From contig CAMCGB010000005.1 in NCBI GenBank assembly GCA_945874355.1, positions 62,001-126,000 on the forward strand: a stretch of 64,000 bases of DNA, in the 5' to 3' direction. The DNA is from an uncultured Bacteroides sp. Its GTDB lineage: Bacteria; Bacteroidota; Bacteroidia; Bacteroidales; UBA932. Shown piece by piece: positions 1 through 9,847 of the stretch. Position numbers and translations under genes: made by a program. The stretch's first letter is position 1, and each line of letters starts with the position of its first letter. The notes under the pieces are model-generated. The model had not been told where the DNA came from, ran no database searches, and saw only the letters and a program-made list of their open reading frames with translations.

Positions 1-709
1 ATGACCTCTTGATGCCGTGCAGGTTGTCGTCGTCGCTCTCATTGGGGCCTATCACCAGGTCCATCTTGCTGTCGTCCATCTCCAGCCACTTGATGGCGCT
101 CTGCTCGTAAGAATCGGTCTTCAGGCCTTCAATCTTCGCAAGCAGATACTCCCTCACGCTGGGCACGATGGTAAGGTCGGCCGCAGCCCTGAGGTAATCG
201 CAGATCTTGTCGATATTTTCTTTATACTCATCGTGATACCAAACAGTCTCGAGCTCTCCTTCGGCGTTTCTTTTGACCAGAGTGTAAGGGCTGTACTTGT
301 AGGGGTCGTCAAAAGCGTTCCACTCCTGCTCGGTCATGTCTGAAGGATAGAAAAGCATTCCGGCAGGCTTGTCGGAGAAGCCGGGCAGGAAGCTCACACC
401 GCTGATTCTGTCCCAGGGGCCGTAATTGATCATGGCATACTCACGCAGGTTCTCATCCTCTATGCTTTCAAGGAATTGCCTGTTTCCGAATACCTGCTTC
501 CAATATATATTGTCGGCCTCCATAGCAGCGAACCTATACAGGTTGAGCACTTCCTTGCCATAAATTGAGATGGCGTCCGTATAGCTGCTGTTTTCAGGGC
601 CTATTTCTACGGTAGCATACTTGGCGAAATTGCCTTCAGTCTTTTTGGACTCGCTGCAGGCTGCGCAGAACAACGCAACAATAGCCAGCGTGATGATCTG
701 TTTTTTCAT
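1..709 (-). CDS. Dipeptidyl-peptidase III-like (M49 family) lipoprotein, N-terminal part, truncated by window edge
   Basis: Minus-strand reading from ATG at 709: MKKQIITLAIVALFCAACSES (lipobox) ... EADNIYWKQVFG ... NYGPWDRISGVSFLPGFSDKPAGMLFYPSDMTEQEW ... DLVIGPNESDDDNL, resembling N-terminal motifs of DPP III/Zn-dependent hydrolases. Confidence 0.7.
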   Translation of the reverse strand, partial: MKKQIITLAIVALFCAACSESKKTEGNFAKYATVEIGPENSSYTDAISIYGKEVLNLYRFAAMEADNIYWKQVFGNRQFLESIEDENLREYAMINYGPWDRISGVSFLPGFSDKPAGMLFYPSDMTEQEWNAFDDPYKYSPYTLVKRNAEGELETVWYHDEYKENIDKICDYLRAAADLTIVPSVREYLLAKIEGLKTDSYEQSAIKWLEMDDSKMDLVIGPNESDDDNLHGIKRS

Positions 710-873
710 GATACTTTTGAAAAATTTTTATTAACTCCGTTTTCGACGGCAAAGGTATCAATAAAAACGACAAATCAACAAGCTTGGCTATTGATTGTAT
801 CTATAGGTGCAATAACCTAAAAGAATACTGCACTACTTTAAATTCCGTTTATCAGGTTGAAAACGCCAGGACC

Positions 874-3285
874 TTAAAGCTCGAAACTGATTGTCTGGAC
901 TCCGATTCCTTCGCAGCTGACCTTAAGGCTTACTTTGCCTCCCTCCCGTCCGCTGCGCAGGATTGCGAGGGCGCTGCCCTGATACAGGCTGCGGGTGGTA
1001 GCGCAGTGAAGTTCGTCGGAGTAGATATTGCCGTTGTCCACAGCCACGAGGCTTGCATCTCCCTCAACGCTGAAAGAAAGCATCTGCTGGGCCTGGGGAC
1101 ATCTTCTGCCCTTGCTGTCGACGGCAGTCACCCTGATGTGCTGAAGATCCATTCCGTCGGCCTTCCAGTCACTGTTGTCGGCCTCAAGAATCAGTTTCAC
1201 AGGTTTTCCTGCTGTCTCTATGCGGTGACGGCATACTACCTTTCCGTCATTGCGGCCCACAGCCTCGATGTAGCCTTTCTTGTACTGCACGCCATCCCAC
1301 TTGAGTTTGTTGCGGCTTTTGCCGTCCAGATTCTTTTTCACTCCGACACTCTTTCCGCACACATAGAGCTCAACTTCCTCGCAGTTGGTATAGGTGTAAA
1401 GGGTCAGAGTGGAGCCTTCGCGGCGGTTCCAGTGGTCGCTCATACGGGCCGTACCAACCTGAACATCGTTCCACATCAGGTCTTCGTTGCGGTCAACTAT
1501 ACCTATATGCACAACAGGCTCTTCGGGCACAAACATACTCTTGAGCAGGTAGGCAAGGGGCTTGGGCTGGAGCGAAATGTCGAAAGAACCCTGGGCCCAA
1601 CCCTTTGCGGGCCATCCGCCGCTCTCTCCCAGATAGTCTATCTGGCCCCAGTATGCAAGACCTACCACCTTGTCCAGATCCATCTCGAAGAAGTTCGGTC
1701 CCATATTGCTGGTATTGGCCTCACTCTGATAGAAAATCATATTAGGGAAGTTCTTCGCATCGGTGGGGAAATACATATAACGGTAGTTGTATGAAGCGAT
1801 GTCGGTCTCGAGGGCAAGCGGAGCCGGCAGTTCGTTGGTGTCTTGATTGCGGCCCCTGGGGTGCATTGCCACAGTCACGGGGCGAGTGGTGTCGTAACGG
1901 TTAAGCAGCACCTTCTGCATACGGTAGGCAGTCACTCCCCAATCGGCGAAAGGAAGACTCCAATAGGTCTGGAGCTCATTGCCAAGGCTCCACATCACTA
2001 CGCAGGGGTGATTGCGGTCGCGCTTGATCCACTCGGGTATATCTTTCTGCCACAGGCTCGTCCACTCTGCCCTTCCGCCGCAGTACTGGTCCAGCCACTT
2101 GTCGTAAAGCTCATCCACCACCAGAATTCCATACTTGTCGCACAGATCCAGGAAATCCTTGCTGTAAGGGTTGTGGGAAGTACGTATATGGTTGAATCCG
2201 AACGATTTGAGTAGCTGCAGGCGCTTTTCTATGGCTTTTGGGTAAGCTGCTGCTCCGAGAGCGCCGAGCGAGTGGTGGTTGGCTATACCCTTGAGCAGGA
2301 CTTTCTTCCCGTTGAGCTTGAGGCCGTAGCTGGGAGAGTACTCTATGGAGCGCACTCCGAACTTCTCGCTGAACGAGTCGGTAACCTTACCTTCCGAGTC
2401 GTAAAGAGTTACGGAAGCGTTATACAGATACGGGTCGTCGCAGTCCCAAAGATGGGGGTTATTGATGGTGAGAGAGCCGAACGAATACTCGTAGGGGCTC
2501 TGCCTGAGTTTGAACGAGTCTTTCTTGCGGAGCACGGTCCGGCCTTCGGCGTCGGTGACCACAAGCTCGGCTTCAAAAGCCTGTTTGGTGCGGTTGGCCA
2601 CTTCGAAACCGACCGTAACATCGGCGTGTGAATCCTGGACAGCAGGCGTGGTGATGTAGAGGGGGTGACGGGTGAGATACAGATTCTCGTCGGTCACGAC
2701 AATGTTCACGTCCCTGTACAGGCCTCCGCCGGTGTACCAGCGCGAGTTCAGAGGGTTGCGGGTGTCGGCAAGGACTGCGAGCACGTTCTCCTCTCCCCAT
2801 TTGAGACGAGAAGTGATGTCGGCTTCAAATCCCAGGTAGCCGTAATCAGTCCCGCCTATCCTCTCTCCGTTCAGGAATACGTCCCCGACATACATTATGC
2901 CCTGGAAATCCACAATCACCCTTCTGCCTTTCCACTCCTCGGAGGGGACGAAGCTTTTGCGGTACCATCCTTTTCCCATCGCCTTGAAGCCGCGGCTCGA
3001 AAGGCGGCTGACTACATTTGCGCCGGGGTCGCTCTTGTCCGGACGCTCGGAAGCGGCGGGAGCCACCCAGGGCTGGGAAATCTGGAAATCGTGGGGCAGG
3101 TTCACGTCCTGCCAGGCAGAATCGTCAAAACTGTTCTGCTGGGGGCCGTCCTCCGGGACGGAAGAGTCACAGCGGGCAAACTTCCAGTCGAAGTTGAAGC
3201 TCATCTGCAGACGGGTCTGGGGTTCGGAGGCATACAGGAGCGCGAAGGCCAATGCTCCGAGCAAGGTCAATAAAAGTCTTTTCAT
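874..3285 (-). CDS. Glycoside hydrolase family 2 (beta-galactosidase-like), secreted
   Basis: 803 aa; signal peptide, sugar-binding domain (VNLPHDFQ), TIM barrel with TSHNPYSKDFLDLCDKYGILVVDE, WSLGNEL acid/base and QSEANTS nucleophile region. Confidence 0.9.
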   Translation of the reverse strand: MKRLLLTLLGALAFALLYASEPQTRLQMSFNFDWKFARCDSSVPEDGPQQNSFDDSAWQDVNLPHDFQISQPWVAPAASERPDKSDPGANVVSRLSSRGFKAMGKGWYRKSFVPSEEWKGRRVIVDFQGIMYVGDVFLNGERIGGTDYGYLGFEADITSRLKWGEENVLAVLADTRNPLNSRWYTGGGLYRDVNIVVTDENLYLTRHPLYITTPAVQDSHADVTVGFEVANRTKQAFEAELVVTDAEGRTVLRKKDSFKLRQSPYEYSFGSLTINNPHLWDCDDPYLYNASVTLYDSEGKVTDSFSEKFGVRSIEYSPSYGLKLNGKKVLLKGIANHHSLGALGAAAYPKAIEKRLQLLKSFGFNHIRTSHNPYSKDFLDLCDKYGILVVDELYDKWLDQYCGGRAEWTSLWQKDIPEWIKRDRNHPCVVMWSLGNELQTYWSLPFADWGVTAYRMQKVLLNRYDTTRPVTVAMHPRGRNQDTNELPAPLALETDIASYNYRYMYFPTDAKNFPNMIFYQSEANTSNMGPNFFEMDLDKVVGLAYWGQIDYLGESGGWPAKGWAQGSFDISLQPKPLAYLLKSMFVPEEPVVHIGIVDRNEDLMWNDVQVGTARMSDHWNRREGSTLTLYTYTNCEEVELYVCGKSVGVKKNLDGKSRNKLKWDGVQYKKGYIEAVGRNDGKVVCRHRIETAGKPVKLILEADNSDWKADGMDLQHIRVTAVDSKGRRCPQAQQMLSFSVEGDASLVAVDNGNIYSDELHCATTRSLYQGSALAILRSGREGGKVSLKVSCEGIGVQTISFEL

Positions 3286-3309
3286 TGCAGTAGTATTGTT
3301 TTGGTGTTA

Positions 3310-5055
3310 TTACTCACGCCACAAATCCTCCCTTTCCTTGAGCGAGCGCACGCGCAGCTGTATGGAGGAGTTGCCCCTATAGTAGTTCTCAACTATGGTA
3401 TAGCATATATCGAAAGGATTGCCTTCCTTTATATAATCGTAGTACTCAGCCATATTGAAGGCAATCGAAGGAATCTGCCTGTAGGGCTGGGACTCCTGTA
3501 TGAGGTCGAGCTTCAGATGGGACCCGCCCGCTCCGACCTTTCGCGCCATACCGGCATCGCAGACGTTCTCGGTCAGGAAGACAGGATTGCCGTTGCCCGG
3601 GCCGAAAGGCTGGAACTGCTTCAGTATGCGGAAGAACTTGGGAGTAATCTGCTCAAAGTCGAGCTTCGCGTCGACATCTATCACCGGAGTGAGCATCTCG
3701 GTGCTGATTTTCCCTTCTACGAAACTGTCCATCCTGGATGCGAACTCGGGCAGGTCCTCCTCCCTGAGAGTCAGGCCGGCCGCATATACGTGCCCGCCGA
3801 AATTGACCAGGATGTCGCTGCAGCTCTCGATGGCCTTGTACAGGTCGAAGCCCGCTATGCTTCTGGCAGACCCGGTCACGAAGCCGTTCGAGCGGGTAAG
3901 CACCACTGAGGGCTTGCAGTAGGTCTCTACCAGCCTTGAAGCCACTATTCCTACCACTCCCTTGTTCCATTCGGGGTTGTAGACTATGGTGACATTCCTG
4001 CTGGCAAGGCACTCTCCCTTCTCTACCATTCCGAGCGCCTCGGAGGTGATTTCACGGTCTATGGCCTTGCGTTCGTTGTTGTTCTCGTTGATTTCTTTGC
4101 CAATCCTCAATGCCTCAGCCTCGTTGTCCGCTGTCAGCAGCTCGACTGCCAGCCTTCCGGACTCCATACGCCCGGCGGCATTGATTCTGGGGCCGATTTT
4201 GAAGACTATGTCATCGATGGACAAATGGCCGCTTTCCAGACTGGAGAGCTTGATCATGGCTTTGAGCCCCTCGCAGGGGTCCTCATTCAGCTGCCTGAGT
4301 CCGTAGAAAGCGAGTATGCGGTTCTCCCCCACCATCGAAACCAGGTCGGAGGCGATGCTCACGACCAGAAGGTCGAGCAGCGGGACAAGAGTCTCGAAGG
4401 GCACTCCGTAGCGCTGCGAATAGGCCTGCACCAGCTTGAAGCCCACTCCGCAGCCTGACAGGTCGTCGAAGGGATATGAACAATCGTCCCGCTTGGGATC
4501 CAGAACGGCCACCGCCTTGGGGAGAGAATCCTCCGGCAGGTGATGGTCGCAGATTATCATATCGATGCCCTTCGATGCGGCGTAGTCAACTTTGTCGGTG
4601 GCCTTGATGCCGCAGTCCAGCGTGATTATCAGGGTGAAGCCATTGCCGGCCGCCCAGTCGATGCCCTTGCGGGACACTCCGTAGCCTTCGTCGTAACGGT
4701 CGGGGATATAGAAATCGACCCTGGAGGTAAAACGTCTAATGAAAGAATAGACCAGAGATACAGCAGTAGTGCCGTCCACATCGTAATCCCCGTACACCAG
4801 AATCTTCTCGGAGTTCTCGATGGCCCTGCGCAGCCTCATCACGGCCACATCCATATCCTTCATCAGGAAAGGGTCGTGAAGATGATCCAGGCTGGGACGG
4901 AAAAAACCCCGCGCCTGCTCGAAAGTCTCCACCCCGCGCCTTACCAGCAGCGTTGCGAGCACCTTGTCGATGCCCACCTCCGCGGAAAGGGTGTTGACCT
5001 TTTCAGGATCAGCTTCTTCCTTCAAAACCCATTTATATTCCTTGGCCATATCCAT
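3310..5055 (-). CDS. recJ: Single-stranded-DNA-specific exonuclease RecJ
   Basis: DHH phosphoesterase motifs VYGDYDVDGTTA, DHHLPEDSLP, GCGVGFKL; 581 aa; start may be the internal ATG (MAKEYKW). Confidence 0.95.
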   Translation of the reverse strand: MDMAKEYKWVLKEEADPEKVNTLSAEVGIDKVLATLLVRRGVETFEQARGFFRPSLDHLHDPFLMKDMDVAVMRLRRAIENSEKILVYGDYDVDGTTAVSLVYSFIRRFTSRVDFYIPDRYDEGYGVSRKGIDWAAGNGFTLIITLDCGIKATDKVDYAASKGIDMIICDHHLPEDSLPKAVAVLDPKRDDCSYPFDDLSGCGVGFKLVQAYSQRYGVPFETLVPLLDLLVVSIASDLVSMVGENRILAFYGLRQLNEDPCEGLKAMIKLSSLESGHLSIDDIVFKIGPRINAAGRMESGRLAVELLTADNEAEALRIGKEINENNNERKAIDREITSEALGMVEKGECLASRNVTIVYNPEWNKGVVGIVASRLVETYCKPSVVLTRSNGFVTGSARSIAGFDLYKAIESCSDILVNFGGHVYAAGLTLREEDLPEFASRMDSFVEGKISTEMLTPVIDVDAKLDFEQITPKFFRILKQFQPFGPGNGNPVFLTENVCDAGMARKVGAGGSHLKLDLIQESQPYRQIPSIAFNMAEYYDYIKEGNPFDICYTIVENYYRGNSSIQLRVRSLKEREDLWRE

Positions 5056-5096
5056 ACAAAGTTAGGAAATATATTTCAATTCCGGGATAAAAATCT

Positions 5097-5104
5097 TACT
5101 TTTG
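5097..5104 (+). promoter_or_regulatory. Bacteroidetes-type -7 element TAnnTTTG (TACTTTTG) upstream of lysS
   Basis: Exact TAnnTTTG match 31 bp before the likely lysS ATG. Confidence 0.5.
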
Positions 5105-5134
5105 CAATCTTACAGAAATAACATCTTACAAAAT

Positions 5135-6664
5135 ATGGAATATAGCGAACAGGAACTTCTGCGCCGAGAGGCGCTCGTAAAACTGAGGGAGCTCGGAATC
5201 GAGCCTTATCCGGCAGCCGAATATCCCGTCAACACAAGTGCAGAGCAGATCAAGCAGGGATATGACCCCGAAAAGGGCAATTTCCAGGAGGTCTGCATTG
5301 CGGGAAGACTTATGAGCCGCCGCATTATGGGTGCCGCTTCGTTCGGAGAGCTTCAGGACGAGAGCGGAAGGATGCAGATATATGTCAAGAGGGACGAAAT
5401 CTGCCCCGGCGAGGACAAGACTATGTACAATACAGTCTGGAAAAAGCTCCTGGACATAGGTGACATCGTGGGCATCAAGGGATTCGCCTTCATCACCCAG
5501 ACAGGCCAGCTCAGCGTCCACGCCAAGGAGCTCACCCTTCTGAGCAAGTCGCTCAGGGTGCTTCCCATCGTCAAGGAGCAGGACGGAGTAGTGTTTGACG
5601 CAGTCACCGACCCCGAGCTCAGATACCGTCAGAGATATGTGGACCTCATAGTCAACCCCCAGGTTAGGGACGTATTCGTGAAAAGGGCAAAAATCATCGC
5701 CACGATGAGGGAGTATTTCAACGAGGCAGGCTGCCTTGAAGTCGAGACCCCCATCCTGCAGAGCATCCCCGGAGGAGCTACCGCAAGGCCTTTCATCACC
5801 CACCACAACGCCCTGGACATCCCCCTCTACCTGCGTATCGCAAACGAGCTCTACCTCAAGAGGCTCATCGTGGGCGGATATAACGGAGTGTATGAGTTCG
5901 CGAAGGACTTCCGCAACGAGGGTATGGACAAGACCCACAACCCGGAGTTCACCTGTATGGAGATTTATGTAGCCTACAAGGACTACAACTGGATGATGGA
6001 TTTCGTGGAGAAGATGCTCGCCAAGGTCAGCCTCACCGTCAACGGAACCACCAAGGTCAACATAGGCGGAAACGAAGTTGATTTCGGAGGAGAGTACCGC
6101 AGGCTCCCTATTCTGGAGGCCATCAGGGAATACGCCGGAGTTGACGTATCGGGTATGGACGAGCAGCAGCTGAGGGCCGAGTGCGACCGTCTCGGAGTCA
6201 AGACCGAACCCTCGATGGGCAAGGGCAAGCTCATAGACGCCATCTTCGGAGACTACTGCGAGGACAAGCTCATCCAGCCTACCTTCATCACCGACTATCC
6301 CGTGGAGATGTCACCTCTGACCAAGCGCCACAGGCAGAATCCCGAGCTGACCGAGAGATTCGAGCTCTTCGTGTGCGGCAAGGAGCTGGCCAACGCCTAC
6401 TCCGAGCTGAACGACCCCATCGACCAGCTTCAGAGATTCGAGGAGCAGGCAAGGCTCAAGAGCAAGGGCGACGACGAGGCGATGTACATCGATATGGACT
6501 TTGTGCGCGCACTCGAGTACGGAATGCCTCCCACCTCGGGACTTGGAATGGGAATTGACCGCCTGACTATGTTCATGACAGGCCAGACCACCATCCAGGA
6601 TGTGCTCTTCTTCCCCCAGATGAAGCCCGAGAAGATTCTTCGAAAGGAGGATAAGCAGCAGTAA
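5135..6664 (+). CDS. lysS: Lysine--tRNA ligase (class II)
   Basis: Class II aaRS motifs [32 protein letters not shown]; start set to ATG at 5135 ([11 protein letters not shown]). Confidence 0.96.
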   Translation: MEYSEQELLRREALVKLRELGIEPYPAAEYPVNTSAEQIKQGYDPEKGNFQEVCIAGRLMSRRIMGAASFGELQDESGRMQIYVKRDEICPGEDKTMYNTVWKKLLDIGDIVGIKGFAFITQTGQLSVHAKELTLLSKSLRVLPIVKEQDGVVFDAVTDPELRYRQRYVDLIVNPQVRDVFVKRAKIIATMREYFNEAGCLEVETPILQSIPGGATARPFITHHNALDIPLYLRIANELYLKRLIVGGYNGVYEFAKDFRNEGMDKTHNPEFTCMEIYVAYKDYNWMMDFVEKMLAKVSLTVNGTTKVNIGGNEVDFGGEYRRLPILEAIREYAGVDVSGMDEQQLRAECDRLGVKTEPSMGKGKLIDAIFGDYCEDKLIQPTFITDYPVEMSPLTKRHRQNPELTERFELFVCGKELANAYSELNDPIDQLQRFEEQARLKSKGDDEAMYIDMDFVRALEYGMPPTSGLGMGIDRLTMFMTGQTTIQDVLFFPQMKPEKILRKEDKQQ

Positions 6665-7446
6665 TGGCCCTGTTCATTTCTTCGGCACAGAACCCCAGGA
6701 TCAAGCGCCTTTTGACCCTTCAGCAGAAGGGAAGCGAAAGGCGCAGGTCTTCTCTGTTCGTGCTGGAAGGAAGAAGGGAGATCGGCAGGGCTCTGAGCTG
6801 CGGCTACGAGGCAGAGAGTTTTTTCCTCTGTCCTGACATCTGCCCCGGGGAAGACCTTAACCTGGACGAGGATAAAGTCTTCACTGTAAGCCCTGAAGTA
6901 TACGCCAAAATAGCCTACCGCGAAGGCACCGAGGGGCTTATTGCCATCCTGAGGAGCAAGGAGCACAGGCTTGAAGACCTCAAGCTGGGAAGCAATCCGC
7001 TGATAGCGGTGGTCGAGAGTGTTGAGAAGCCCGGCAATCTGGGCGCGATGATGCGCACCTGCGATGCCGCCGGAGCGGACGCCCTGATTGTGTGCGACCC
7101 CCTGACTGACATTTACAACCCCAACCTGCTGCGCGCTTCGCTGGGCACCGCATTCAGCGTCCAGTGCGCGGTATGCAGTTCGGAAATGGCAATAGACTAC
7201 CTCAAGCAGCGCGGAATAAGGATTCTTACCGCCCAGCTGCAGGACTCTTCCCTGTACTGCGACTGCCCTATGACCTCTCCCTGCGCCATAGTGATGGGCA
7301 CCGAGGCCACCGGGCTTAGCGAGGCGTGGAGGCAGGCCGCCGACGCCCACATCAGGATCCCTATGAACGGGATTGCAGACTCGCTGAACGTGTCAGTGAG
7401 CGCCGCAATTCTGCTATACGAAGCTGTAAGACAACGAAATGGATAA
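6664..7446 (+). CDS. TrmH/SpoU family RNA 2'-O-methyltransferase
   Basis: SPOUT motifs EKPGNLGAMMRTCDAAGAD, IVMGTEATGLS, IPMNGIADSLNVSVSAAI. Confidence 0.93.
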   Translation: MALFISSAQNPRIKRLLTLQQKGSERRRSSLFVLEGRREIGRALSCGYEAESFFLCPDICPGEDLNLDEDKVFTVSPEVYAKIAYREGTEGLIAILRSKEHRLEDLKLGSNPLIAVVESVEKPGNLGAMMRTCDAAGADALIVCDPLTDIYNPNLLRASLGTAFSVQCAVCSSEMAIDYLKQRGIRILTAQLQDSSLYCDCPMTSPCAIVMGTEATGLSEAWRQAADAHIRIPMNGIADSLNVSVSAAILLYEAVRQRNG

Positions 7447-8101
7447 ATTTGCACTCATCGGCTATCCGATAGCCCACTCACTCAGCCCGAAACTTTTCGG
7501 GGCCGCCTACGGGGGAAAGTACCGGTATGACCTTATCGAGGAGAGCGACTTTGACAAGGCCTGGAAGACCTTCGAAGACTCCTACAAGGCCATCAATGTC
7601 ACCGCACCTTTCAAAATGGACGCTTTCTCAAGATGCGATCTTCTGAGCCCCGAATGCGAAAGGGTCGGAGCCACCAACCTGTGCGTCAAAACCCCCGAGG
7701 GCATCAAAGGCTACAATTCTGATTATCTTGGAGTAAGGGCCATTGTAGAGTCCCTTGCGGATGTGGAAAGCGTTTGTGTCATAGGCTTCGGCGGGGCCGG
7801 AAAAGCGGCTCTCGCGGCGGCTCAGGACTGCGGCAGGAAGGCTTCGCTCATCAGGCACGACGCCCTTTCGGAAGGTGCCTCGGCAGACCTTGTCATCTAC
7901 ACCCTGCCGCGCGCGGCTGAAGGATACACAAGGCTCGAGTGCACCCATCTTCTCGAAGCCAACTACCGCGACCCGGTGCTGAAAGCCCATCCGGGCTATA
8001 TTCCGGGCACCAGATGGCACCTCCTTCAGGCTGTCACAGGCTACAAGCTTATGACAGGCGAGGATGTGGACATCAAAGAGATGGAGAAAGTATATCTATA
8101 A
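7439..8101 (+). CDS. aroE: Shikimate dehydrogenase, compact form (220 aa)
   Basis: HSLSPKLF, NVTAPFK (catalytic Lys), GYNSDYLG, GFGGAGKAA; overlaps the trmH-family ORF. Confidence 0.9.
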   Translation: MDKFALIGYPIAHSLSPKLFGAAYGGKYRYDLIEESDFDKAWKTFEDSYKAINVTAPFKMDAFSRCDLLSPECERVGATNLCVKTPEGIKGYNSDYLGVRAIVESLADVESVCVIGFGGAGKAALAAAQDCGRKASLIRHDALSEGASADLVIYTLPRAAEGYTRLECTHLLEANYRDPVLKAHPGYIPGTRWHLLQAVTGYKLMTGEDVDIKEMEKVYL

Positions 8102-9206
8102 TCCGGCGCGCCGTCAGGGCGGCATCTGAAGAAGAAGCGTCGACCTTGAAATCAGCCAGGGCATAGAGCGGCTCCCTAGTATGGTACAGCTTCTCTCTGT
8201 CCTTCGAAAGGGGACGATTAGGGTCAGAGGCCCCAAGTCTTAGATTTATAATATCGTACGGGACTTCAAGATATACACTCTGGCTCGTTTCGAGAACCTC
8301 CTGACGGGTTCTGTCCTGGCAGAAAGCCCCGCCTCCGAGGGCTATCACCGCTTTTACCGATTCTTGTTTCAGAGCCGTTACCGCTTCGCGAAGGCACTCC
8401 CTTTCAATGTTTCTGAATTCCTGCTCCCCGAGGGAAGAGAAGATTTGCGGAATGCTCATCCCCCTGCTTCTTTCTATTTCGCTGTCAAGGTCCAGGAACT
8501 TCCGCCCTGTCAGAAGGGCAAGAGAGCGTCCGACAGTGCTTTTGCCGCTGGCCATAAAGCCGGTAAGGCAGATGATGGTGTCCCGACCGCTCTGGGCGTC
8601 GTACTCCAAAGCGCACAGACGCTCCATATTTTCTCTGTCTTTCAGCATGAGGCGGAAGTGGGCAAGGTCCCTGGAAGCCTGTGAATCATCGAAATACAGC
8701 CCTATATACCCTTTCTCGGAGTATTTCTGATTGAAATGCTCCATTGCCCTTGCTATATGCTCCCTTCGCGACAGGGCGGGATAGTTGCCCCTTCCGTACT
8801 GGATGGTGCGGCGAATGATAGTCCCTGCATCAAGCTGCCTGTCGGCATCCGCGACAACCTTCCCGTAGATGCTTCGCGCTTTAGGGTAGAGCGAAGCCCT
8901 GTGGTCCTCGGCTGCCTGGGCTATGGTTTCTATCTGTTCGCGGGAAAAGAAGCGTTCCAGATTCTTGTCCGAAAGGATGATCCGTGCGGAATCGGAGTTA
9001 TGGTTCTGCCTTCCGAATTCCAGCCCCGTATCGTGGTAAGCGGCTGCCGCATAGACCATTTCCTCGTCAAGGGAGTATTTCCGGGCTAGTTCCAGGCCCG
9101 AAGAAATCACCGCCCTCACGTGATCGGTACGATGGGCGGGGTCGAAAGAGGCATAGCGCGGGATGATGTTCCCTTCGATGTATGTAGAAAGTTCGGGACG
9201 TATCAT
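8073..9206 (-). CDS. HD-domain phosphohydrolase fused to shikimate kinase
   Basis: N-term HD motifs HRTDHV...YHDTG...AEDHRA...DADRQLDAG; C-term GFMASGKSTVGRSLA, DLDSEIE, IALGGGAF, RPLSKDREKLYHTREPLY; ATG at 9206. Confidence 0.88.
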   Translation of the reverse strand: MIRPELSTYIEGNIIPRYASFDPAHRTDHVRAVISSGLELARKYSLDEEMVYAAAAYHDTGLEFGRQNHNSDSARIILSDKNLERFFSREQIETIAQAAEDHRASLYPKARSIYGKVVADADRQLDAGTIIRRTIQYGRGNYPALSRREHIARAMEHFNQKYSEKGYIGLYFDDSQASRDLAHFRLMLKDRENMERLCALEYDAQSGRDTIICLTGFMASGKSTVGRSLALLTGRKFLDLDSEIERSRGMSIPQIFSSLGEQEFRNIERECLREAVTALKQESVKAVIALGGGAFCQDRTRQEVLETSQSVYLEVPYDIINLRLGASDPNRPLSKDREKLYHTREPLYALADFKVDASSSDAALTARRIIDILSPSL

Positions 9207-9306
9207 AATGGAAAATAGCGTCGGCAAATATAACTCTTGTGCGTGGATTTTGTAGGCAATTCGCAAAAAAATCTTTATCTTGCGCATTCATTTAATACGT
9301 TATATT

Positions 9307-9813
9307 ATGTCACTGAACAAAGTTATGTTGATCGGTAACGTTGGAAAAGACCCTGAAGTACGTTACCTTGAAGGAAGCGGCCAGAATGGCGCTGCCAGGA
9401 AAGTCGCACAGTTTACCCTTGCTACCACCGAGAGGTACAGGGACCGCAACGGAGAGACAAGAGAGAACACCGAATGGCACAACATCGTAGCCTGGGGCCA
9501 GCCCGCCGATGTTGTCGAGAGATTTGTAAAGAAAGGCACCCAGCTCTACATAGAGGGAAGACTGCGTACCAGAAGCTGGACCGATGCAAGCGGGGTGAAG
9601 AAATACACCACCGAAATAAATGTCGACACTCTGCAGCTGCTCGGCAGAAGGGAGAATCAGGACCAGCAGCCGTATGGCGCCCCTTCACAGGGCTCATACC
9701 AGAGGCCTTCGGCTCCCGCATACCAGGCTCCCAACCAGTATGCCGCCCCTTCGCAGCCTGCCTATACGGCCCCTTCAGTCGACGACAATCCGGCCGACGA
9801 CCTCCCCTTCTAA
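9307..9813 (+). CDS. ssb: Single-stranded DNA-binding protein
   Basis: OB-fold LNKVMLIGNVGKDPEVRYL, acidic tail DDNPADDLPF; start at 9307. Confidence 0.96.
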   Translation: MSLNKVMLIGNVGKDPEVRYLEGSGQNGAARKVAQFTLATTERYRDRNGETRENTEWHNIVAWGQPADVVERFVKKGTQLYIEGRLRTRSWTDASGVKKYTTEINVDTLQLLGRRENQDQQPYGAPSQGSYQRPSAPAYQAPNQYAAPSQPAYTAPSVDDNPADDLPF

Positions 9814-9847
9814 CAGTTGTTTGTACTGACTTCAAACCGATTCAATT

